The notes below the pieces were generated by a model. The model made no database searches. It had not been told where the DNA came from and saw only the letters and a program-made list of their open reading frames with translations. A DNA stretch of 64,000 bases from Armillaria gallica (taxonomy: Eukaryota; Basidiomycota; Agaricomycetes; Agaricales; Physalacriaceae), in contig JBANDB010000002.1 of NCBI GenBank assembly GCA_037576215.1, positions 7,502,001 through 7,566,000 on the forward strand, in the 5' to 3' direction. The translations under genes were made by a program, and so were the position numbers. This document shows, one piece after another, positions 57,000-64,000 of the stretch (within the stretch, counting starts at the first letter, position 1; each line of letters opens with the position of its first letter).

Positions 57000-57900
57000 T
57001 CCAATGGACCTGGACAAACTGCCAAGTGTGATTGTAGATGCTCTTTAACTTATAAGCTTATTTCTGCCTACCAGGTACCTGTTGCTGACTTGAAATACTT
57101 GTTTCAGCTGTCCCAGGCAGGAGTTTATCCTATCCATCTGCCTGCATGGTTGTTTTCTAATGTCTACACCTGGTCAGACATGGATATCCCTGCTACTTAG
57201 TAACTTCTTCAAGATTTTCTTGTTTTACTGATTCATATAAAGTGGCATGTTATCACACCCGCAGTGTGTCTAAGGGTGTAATTTTGCAAAATGTCATACC
57301 TAACACCTTAGCAATGCAGAGGCATCGCGAGCGGGCTGACAGTGCAAGTGGCATGCAAAGAAGCAAGGTCACCGAGGTAGAGAGCTCTATAATAGAAAAA
57401 GAAGCAACAGAATTAAAACATAAGGACTTCGTTGTTGCACTGTACCTTATGGGCATGCATGGCAACAAGGCCGAAGGGCAAACTAGATTGCCAAACCACC
57501 TGTTTGCAATAGAGGACTCAGCTGGAGTGGGATGAGCTTGTATGCGGGCTGAGGCTAATTTAGATAATGATGCGTGGTCCCTGGAGATCCAGAAAAATGA
57601 TATCACATGCAGGGTAATCAAGAGAACCCCTGAGCATGGCCTAGAAACAGGCTTCGGCCAATGGAAATAGCGAGCAGACTGGAAAGCCGAGGCACTTCTT
57701 GGTTACTGAGTCTAGAACATGACGCTGTCACCTTCGGAGCAGACCCAAAAGCCAAATACAAAGTGTGATCAGTGATCGAGGATTAAGCAGCTATTGAGTG
57801 CATGCTTGCGAGCTACTCTGCTGCTAGGGCAAGCGATGGCGAGCAACATCAACATTGCTTAGCTCTTTGAGGATACTAAAAAAGAGGAAAGAGTGGCATG
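57000..57900. other. Decayed coding trace, unassigned
   Basis: Around 57242-57535 a frame without ATG is open for 97 codons (HTRSVSKGVILQNVIP ... RERADSASGMQRSKV) and goes on past stops to about 57690. It could be a gag-like or element-borne remnant; no motif was recognised. Confidence 0.25.
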
Positions 57901-58130
57901 CTGCCTAGAGCGCTAGGCCAGCTCGGATGAGGGATACCCGGCTGAAAAAGAAGTAAATTACTAAAAAGCCATTTGTAACAATCAATCTTCCATAGTATAA
58001 GTAGAGTAGATTTTCATGTATTGAAGCAAGATACCTGCCCTCCACGTACAGTAATAAAGCTTCAGTTTGGATCTGAACTTGTTGTGATGCGTAAGAGTTA
58101 GTAGCTTCAAGCCTTGGCTAGAATGCAAGT

Positions 58131-58790
58131 TTAGCGAGCTCACAGAGAAATAGAACAAGAGAAACATTTTGGATAAAAACTGCAGTTTACTTGAGATAAG
58201 AAAGAGATTTGGAGGCAGTGACGCTGTGCCCATCTTGAGAGTTTGCTGAGAAAAATCTGAGAGAAAAGCTCTGTTCCTTTTCTGGTTCAGTGTAAAGAGA
58301 GAACTTGTGTTGTGTCAGCCTCTGTGTAGGTCTAGAAGTAGTTGCAAGGGAATCAGCCAGCTTGAGCTGTTCTAGCAGTTGCACGAAGTGTGACAGGTGT
58401 GCACAGTTGGACCTTGCAGCACCATTGTTAGGGTGAGTGCATTGTGTGTGAGGACTTGTAGGGACAGTTCTGAGAGTAATTGAGACTTGAGTGGGAGTGC
58501 CGAGGGCCTCCAGTGTGACAAGTTTGGAAGTCAGGTTTAGCCACTAAGAGAAAGGCAGTGTTGCGTGCAGATTAGATCTAGCAGCAGGTTGTACTTAGCG
58601 AGCTCACTGACTGAACTTGGTCAATTTGTGGATCCACATATCTGTGTGTTCCGGCTATTGAAATATATTGTGCCTCGAGGGTTGTGTGTTTCACTGTGCT
58701 CTCTTGTAAAAAGCTCTGAAGAGCTAGAGAATTTGAGACTAGTTTGAAATTACTACGTTGTTGCGCGTATCATTCTAGCGAGCTCACTGA
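58131..58790 (+). repeat. Three dispersed copies of TAGCGAGCTCACTGA
   Basis: Copies at 58131-58143 (ending CACA), 58596-58610 and 58776-58790, in the same orientation within 660 bp. The spacing is uneven. There is no coding explanation. Confidence 0.5.
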
Positions 58791-58860
58791 GAGAAATTGG
58801 GATACTGTCAGCACACAAGTGGAATTAAAATCCTTGCTTCCCTCCACACTTAAGGAGATT

Positions 58861-58874
58861 GTGTGTGTGTGTGT
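58861..58874 (+). repeat. (GT)7 microsatellite
   Basis: Seven uninterrupted GT units. Confidence 0.8.
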
Positions 58875-59425
58875 TTAGTGAGGTTGAGTTAGGGTTGGTG
58901 TGTGTTCATGCTAGGCTGTGCTCAGTTTCACGGGTGCCCATCACCAGCCTTGTCAATGTGAAGTTCACTGCATTGCTGACTTTGAGAATTGGTTTAATAT
59001 TCCCTTGTGTCTCAACAGATAGAACAAATACTCTTTAGTGGTGTGAAGGGAATCATTTATGTTACTCAAGACTTAAATGACTAGATTTGCTGGTAAGACT
59101 TAAGACTGGTTGTGGGCTTGTGAAGGCTTGAGACAATTTGTTAGTGATCCAGTTAGTGAGTTCTCAGGTCTGACACAGGTCTGTTTTTTGGGATCATGCA
59201 AGTTGGGGCAAAAGAAAAGTGTATTTCTCTAATACTATGCCTCTTTATATACTACTACCTAATGATGGGGTGAGTCATTACAGTGTAATATGAATAGTTA
59301 CAACTCAGACTAAGTTATACTGAGTCAACATGCCCTGAATCTATTTATACATGTACATGAGTCAATAATCCATTACAGAGTCCCCCTATGCTAGAAGGAC
59401 TTGCCTAGACCTGTCACCTCTCTTC

Positions 59426-60105
59426 CTAAACTGTAGTGTCATACAAGTCATCATAGATCTCTGGAATCTGCATAGCAGCAAGCTTGATCTTTTTCCAACT
59501 AGTCAGATAATGCAAGTCAATCAGCAACTGTCTGTAGTCGGCATCATCCTGTGTCACTTGGTAATCATTCACCAAGTTGTTGTTCCAAAGGTACTGCTTG
59601 ATAAACTCCTTCCAACCTACTTCTGACAATGCCACAGCTGTTCCCTTGATACTTTCCATGATGTTGATGATGAAAATGAAGCACTTGGTGCACCATCTGT
59701 GGTTGTAGGATCCAAAATATTTGATCATTATAGACTCTGTTGGCATGACTGTGCTTGAATTTGAATTATACTGCTTGACATAACCATAGAGTACATGCTT
59801 CTCTCCATTGGTGACTTGTTCTTGCAGAAGACAAACATCGCAGGAGGGAGTAGCCGGGTGGACCAAGACTTTGTAGAACTGACTAGTGATGACCAAGGGA
59901 CTGTCCATGAGTGACTTCACAACATGAGAGCCTCCCAGATGTTTGGCAAGGAAGGCTAGCATGTCTCCTTCCATCAAAAAGACCCCCACATTCTCATGTT
60001 TCAAGATCTCATAGGCATTATGAAGGTACTGCTGATTCATATCTGCTATTCTCTGGCTTTCATTTAATTCTGTTGATGAGCCTCCAGGCTCTGTGCACTC
60101 TGAAA
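59426..60105 (-). CDS. Hypothetical protein exon (about 225 aa), repeat-block gene
   Basis: A long open exon on the minus strand, from a probable acceptor (tgatttcag near 60106) to a stop at 59426-59428. No ATG opens the full frame; the first is MNQQYLHNAYEILKHENVGV. Visible: VFLMEGDMLAFLAKHLGG, two Cys pairs (CDVC and CTKC, about 65 residues apart), YGYVKQYNSNSSTVMP, HYLTSWKKIKLAAMQIPEIY. It is not recognised. The exon start shares 22 bp, in frame for EPGGSST, with 52739-52760 on the other strand. It is open despite lying in the CpG-poor block, so it may be functional or recently copied. Confidence 0.45.
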
Positions 60106-61492
60106 TCACAGACACCACTTACAATTTATTGCCTATCTCCCTTATATGGACTTTCAGTAAACCAAACATTGCAAGTCCAGCCCAGGTCAAATCATATTAA
60201 ACTACCCACTCCATGCAAACTTTTACTCCAATATTTATGAGTCATTGTGCCTTGAGGCACATTGATTGCCAATCCTTCTGCAGTAGATTAAACATGCATC
60301 ATTAGTCTAGGCCTTTGCACGTGGATAGAGCCATACGGTCACACGGTTTAACTATGTGTATGCTATGCACAGCTATGGATTCTCAAGATACCACATGGAT
60401 GTGTCCTATTTTGTTAGGACTATAGTAAAGATTAGTGATATATTAACTACAGATGAGTAAGTAGTAAGTAAATTAGTAAGCTTCCATAGTCTAGTTAACT
60501 ACATGAACTTTTAATATGTGAGGCACAGTAGGATAATGTATAGCCTAGTAAACTATGGTTACAAATAGTTCGCTATGCTCACTAATTGTGTACTGTGGTT
60601 ATCAAGCAAAAGCAAAAGTTCACTTACTTAGCAAGTACAATTCTGTAGTATAAAAGATAATGGCCTATAGATAGAAAAACCACAATTCCCTAGAGCATAC
60701 ATACACCATGTATATCACCCAATACATGCAAATTAAAGTTTAAAATATCTCTATGTTCTTAAGAGATACAACACTTTGTGAGCTTTTTAAAAAGACTTGC
60801 TAACTACCAAGTGTTAAATAACTTGATTCATGTCCTCTTGTCCAAAACACAAGCAAGGGTATTCTAAAAAGACCACCTTGTTTGTCATTCTTGTCTCATG
60901 AATTTGCATACCTGAAGACTTTGAAGGGTAATCCATAGCTAGGATTCCGAACTTAAGTCTAACACTAACAGCATACTGTTCCTATAAGTTAGAAATGACA
61001 CTAACACAAGTTTCTATAGTTAAACCAGCTCCATCTCTGCCCTTCTCTAAGAAAGTATGCGAGTATAGGAGAATATCTTCTACTGGAACCATAGCCAGGA
61101 TTCCAACACCACATAGTTTATGCTGCATCTAAGTTGCCTCCGCTCAGCATACAGCCACATTTACACATCTCTTCTCTTCCAGGAAAGTTCGCATACATAC
61201 CTTGAGTCTCTGAACAGCCTCCAGAGAATCATAACAAAGTGTAGCAATACTTTGCTACCCTGCAAGAAGCTACAGTCATCACATGGAGGTGCAAGACTAG
61301 ACTTGCTAGAACCTGCTTTCAGATTCTGTGTTTGGTTACACTTCCTGTTACAGGTCTTGTGTTTTCTGCCTGCAGGAGTCTCTAGGTTCATCACCGTCTC
61401 CACCTAGCCTGGTTCATGAGGGAGAAAGCAAGCATCCTGGATTGCAGGGGCATAAGATTGGAAGTTATGGTGGAAAAGATGAATTGAGCCTT
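60106..61492. other. AT-rich intergenic, no gene
   Basis: Only short frames (61120-61407 plus and its antisense) without motif. The CpG-poor block ends here. Confidence 0.4.
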
Positions 61493-62017
61493 TGTTAAGG
61501 ACGTGCCAAATAGACAAAGATAACTCGCACGAGCGGAGGTCTGCGGAGTGTGTGGGCTTTGGCAAAGCTATTAGCAACGTCACCCTTGAGCCGAAGCCCT
61601 AAGATTGGATTGCGGAACGGAGTCCGCAGAGAGCGAAGGTTTGGATAGAGAGTAAGGATAGTCCAACGGAGCGGAGGCCATGGACTTGGAGAGTGATGGA
61701 TTAGACTTGGAGTCAGAGAGAGATTTGGCTAAACCAAGTTGATATTCGAACTGAGTATCTACAAGTAATTCTACAATATATATATGAGTGGGTAAATCTG
61801 AGTCCGAGTCCGATGGGCTCCGGAGGAGGTCTGTTCGCTACCGGATTCGGGTTCTAGAATTAATATGTGAAATAGTAAAATGAAATGATAAATGAAATAT
61901 CAAATGAAGTGGAGTAATGGTAAGCAGCCGGAGGCCGCGGAGTCCGATAGTGAAGGATGGAGTTAGAATTGAGGTTGAGCTGGGTGTGGAGCGGAGGCCG
62001 GTGGCATGCACATAACA
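61493..62017 (-). repeat. Long terminal repeat (3' LTR of a minus-oriented element)
   Basis: About 525 bp bounded by TGTTA at 61493 and TAACA at 62017, a five-base inverted end with the usual TG...CA. CpG-rich and full of CGGAG/CTCCG motifs, unlike the sequence to its left. On the minus strand it is directly preceded by a polypurine tract. The second LTR would lie beyond the window. Confidence 0.6.
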
Positions 62018-62030
62018 GTATCCCCCCCTT
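62018..62030 (-). other. Polypurine tract
   Basis: Minus strand AAGGGGGGGATAC ends exactly at the LTR. Just before it the minus strand reads ALEGKNAKGG, a short C-terminal sequence commonly seen at the end of basidiomycete Ty3/Gypsy pol. Together these indicate the 3' end of such an element. Confidence 0.6.
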
Positions 62031-62177
62031 AGCGTTCTTGCCCTCAAGAGCGCAGATCCCGATGGCCGATCAGGATGTCCTTGCAGTGAAAATTTTACCG
62101 TGGGAATTTTCGCAACTTAACCTGCTACTTTTACCATCCTCGTCAACTACCGCTTTTTGACTTCCTTGTCGTTTCTC

Positions 62178-63850
62178 ATGTCGAACACCGCCGAATACCG
62201 CTTGTCCACCACTCCCGAGCCTTACGAGTCTGCCCCGACGCTGGAGGGTTTGACCTCGGAGGCGTATCGGCTTTTGACTGAGGAGCATGCTGCTGCGGAG
62301 GAGAAGCATGTGGAAGCTGTAGATGCCCATGAGGAGTGGAAGTCTGCCAAGGCAAAGGAGGCATGTTTGGCCAAATTGAAGTTGGATAAGGAGCTGTGGT
62401 TGGAGAAGTTGAAGGTGTTGGAGTTGGAAGAGGAGCGGAAAGCAGAGGAGAAACGGAAGGAGGATGAACAGATTCACTTGTTGAAGGAGCAGCAGGAGGC
62501 CGAGGAGAAGCAAAAAGCGGATCTGAAGGCAAAGGCTGATAAGGTGGCCGCGGATGCCGTGGCTAAGAAGAAACTGCGGAAGGAGAGGAAGGATAGGGAG
62601 ACAGCTCTTGCCGAGGTGGAGGATAAGGGAACGGATGCAGATACCGAGGCAGTTGTGCCGGGGACTTTGAAGGAGGAGGCGCTCAAGAAATTGAAGGAAA
62701 TTCGTGATGGTAAGCGGAAGGCGACAGAGTCCGTGGACAGGAACAAGAAGCGGAAGCGACCCACCAAGTCTGCGAGTGTGGTGGAGGAGAGCGGGGAGGA
62801 AGGAAAAGCGGGGCCTAGCAAAAAGGCTAAGGTGGATTCTGCGGGCCCTGCGGAGAATGAGGAGGAGTTGGAGGGAAGCAGTAAGTGAATTTCTGGTGGC
62901 CTCCACGGCATACTAATTAGTTTGTAGAGCATTGTGTGCAGTGTCGCCAGGACGGCGCAAGGTGTTATGCTTGTCCTGGGTCTGGAAAAACCGTCTGGGG
63001 CCAGACATGCTCCCGTTGTAAGACCAAGAAGGCCGCGTGTTCCTTTAACAAGGGCACATCGTCCATCGCCGTCGGCTCCGAGGAATTCGCAGAGGCGCTT
63101 CAGAAACTGACCGGCATTGTCGACATTCTCACGAACAAGGTAGACAAGTTGACTGGGGAGGTCGCTCTCCTGCGGAGCTGCGTCGGGGACTTCGTGGATG
63201 ACTACAAGACTGAAGATGTCGAGTCCCCTGAGGATATTTTGTCGGCTTCCGATGTGGAGGAGTGGGATGCATCTTGCATTGAATTGCGCGATTTGAAGGG
63301 GGTCAACTCCGAAGCACTCCGGCGTGTTATGCAGTGGCGCCTGGACAAGGATATGGCGCAATTGCAGGCGAAAGGGCCAGCGGAGCCCGAGAAGATGGAC
63401 GCCAATGATCCCTACAAACTTAGCAACCGCGAGTTCTGGTATGGTCTCGGGGGCCCCGAAAAGTTGGCTGCAATGAAGTTGAAGCGCGATTATTTCCAAG
63501 CCACTCGAAACAAATTTTACAAGTTGGGCAGCTGCCGGTCTGAGTGGGGAATTTGGAAGGCTTACCTTCGCAAGCATGAGTGCGAAGAATTCCTGGTGGA
63601 GGACTCGGACCCGGCGGAGGAGGTTCGTACTGGAAAGGTGCGCAAGGCATGGAAGCCGTATGGACCCGACTTGGGCATTGAGGCCCTCGATAAGCTGTTC
63701 GTACTGGCTGATGATCCCACGGCAGCGTCAATGGATGGGGAGGAGCATAGTGGGGAGAGTGCAGATGAGGGAAGTGGTAGCGATTCGGAGTCCGGGGAGG
63801 ACGTGGAAATGGGTGAGGTGGTGAACACCGTGGAAGTCTCTGAGGCCTGA
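62178..63850 (+). CDS. Coiled-coil protein with Cys cluster, antisense in an LTR element
   Basis: Two exons, about 62178-62881 and 62928-63850, joined across a 46-bp intron. The true ATG is 62178 (MSNTAEYRLSTTPEPYESAP). Residues of about 40-150 form a charged Lys/Glu/Ala-rich coiled coil (EEHAAAEEKHVEAVDAHEEW). A basic segment NKKRKRPTK looks like a nuclear signal. The start of exon 2 codes a compact Cys motif: HCVQCRQDGARCYAC ... CSRCKTKKAACSF, reminiscent of fungal Zn2Cys6 clusters but with different spacing. A second coiled coil (LQKLTGIVDILTNKVDKLTG) and an acidic C-terminus follow. The stop is at 63848-63850. This architecture is widespread in basidiomycetes as multi-copy hypothetical proteins. 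It starts only about 150 bp from the polypurine tract and runs opposite to the element. Function unknown; DNA binding is plausible. Confidence 0.7.
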
Positions 63851-64000
63851 TCTCCTTCGGACGCCTGTCTTGACCATTATTTATATGCGTACATAAATTG
63901 TATTTTCTTGAATGCATCCGGGCCCCGCGGGCCCATATCTTGTTGACTTGGAACTTGAAGTGAGGAAGAGTGGATTTGAAAATAGAAGGGAAGAATGAAT

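Larger units (their letters stand above)
39670..61492. other. AT-rich, CpG-poor block
   Basis: To the left and right CpG is common; inside this interval whole 60-base lines lack it (for example most of 53.3-56.3 kb). The block starts inside the NLR gene, just after the FTGRE linker, and ends where the LTR begins. It contains the NB/TPR exons, a Plavaka-like transposon and repeat-type genes with TGA or TAG at expected Arg or Gln/Trp codons. This fits long-term cytosine methylation and deamination of a heterochromatic repeat block. The limits are estimated by eye. Confidence 0.6.

Noticed and set aside
62070..62906. 278-codon minus-strand frame rich in Leu/Arg
   Set aside because: Shadow of the Lys/Glu coiled-coil exon. 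Only the short ALEGKNAKGG piece outside it was used as evidence.
62474..63577. 367-codon open frame on the minus strand
   Set aside because: Exactly antisense to the coiled-coil/Cys gene; leucine/serine-rich as expected from reverse-reading GAG/AAG codons; no motif.

Overview
The window looks like a basidiomycete (Agaricomycetes) nuclear contig. Genes are cut by many short introns of about 45-60 bp with GT...AG ends, several genes have 10-17 exons, and the recognisable families are typical of mushroom-forming fungi: CYP63/CYP5037-type P450s, fungal 2-oxoglutarate oxygenases, a SNG1/DUF3533 membrane protein, an NB-ARC/TPR NOD-like receptor and a Plavaka-type transposon. No bacterial gene organisation is seen. 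All exon models were read by eye, and no database search was possible.

Layout. 1-1.5 kb: 5' part of a SNG1/DUF3533 gene (minus). 2.2-12.6 kb: a tandem segmental duplication of about 5 kb. Each copy carries one apparently intact 17-exon cytochrome P450, and a 5'-truncated LINE lies in the upstream part of the second copy only. 13.9-19.8 kb: three paralogous, apparently intact 2OG-Fe(II) oxygenases (one plus, two minus). 20.5-22.9 kb: two unrecognised fungal genes, the first tentatively HNH-like. 23.1-27.8 kb: a 3.75-kb TA-flanked inverted-repeat element with symmetric sets of three palindromic 10-mers, itself bracketed by a second inverted-repeat pair. 28-31 kb: nothing convincing. 31.7-38.4 kb: three successive dead genes on the plus strand, an allantoate-permease-like MFS transporter, a proline-iminopeptidase-like hydrolase and a farnesyl diphosphate synthase. 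38.6-42.7 kb: a NOD-like receptor with a degenerate first NB domain, a complete second NB domain and ten 126-bp TPR units.

From about 39.7 kb to 61.5 kb the sequence turns AT-rich and visibly poor in CpG. This block holds the NB/TPR part of the receptor, a decayed Plavaka-like transposon (transposase minus, accessory gene plus, shared promoter), a minisatellite and degenerate repeat-type genes. Several stops look like CGA>TGA or CAG>TAG changes, as expected from deamination of methylated cytosine. The block ends abruptly at a CpG-rich LTR (61.49-62.02 kb) with a polypurine tract. Next to it, antisense to the element, is a coiled-coil/Cys-cluster gene, possibly an extra ORF carried by a Ty3/Gypsy-like retrotransposon.

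Functionally, the two P450s, three oxygenases and SNG1-like gene could form a small oxidative or secondary-metabolite locus. The dead FPP synthase and transporter nearby suggest that part of a terpenoid-type set may have decayed. This grouping is inference, since no terpene synthase or other core enzyme is visible.
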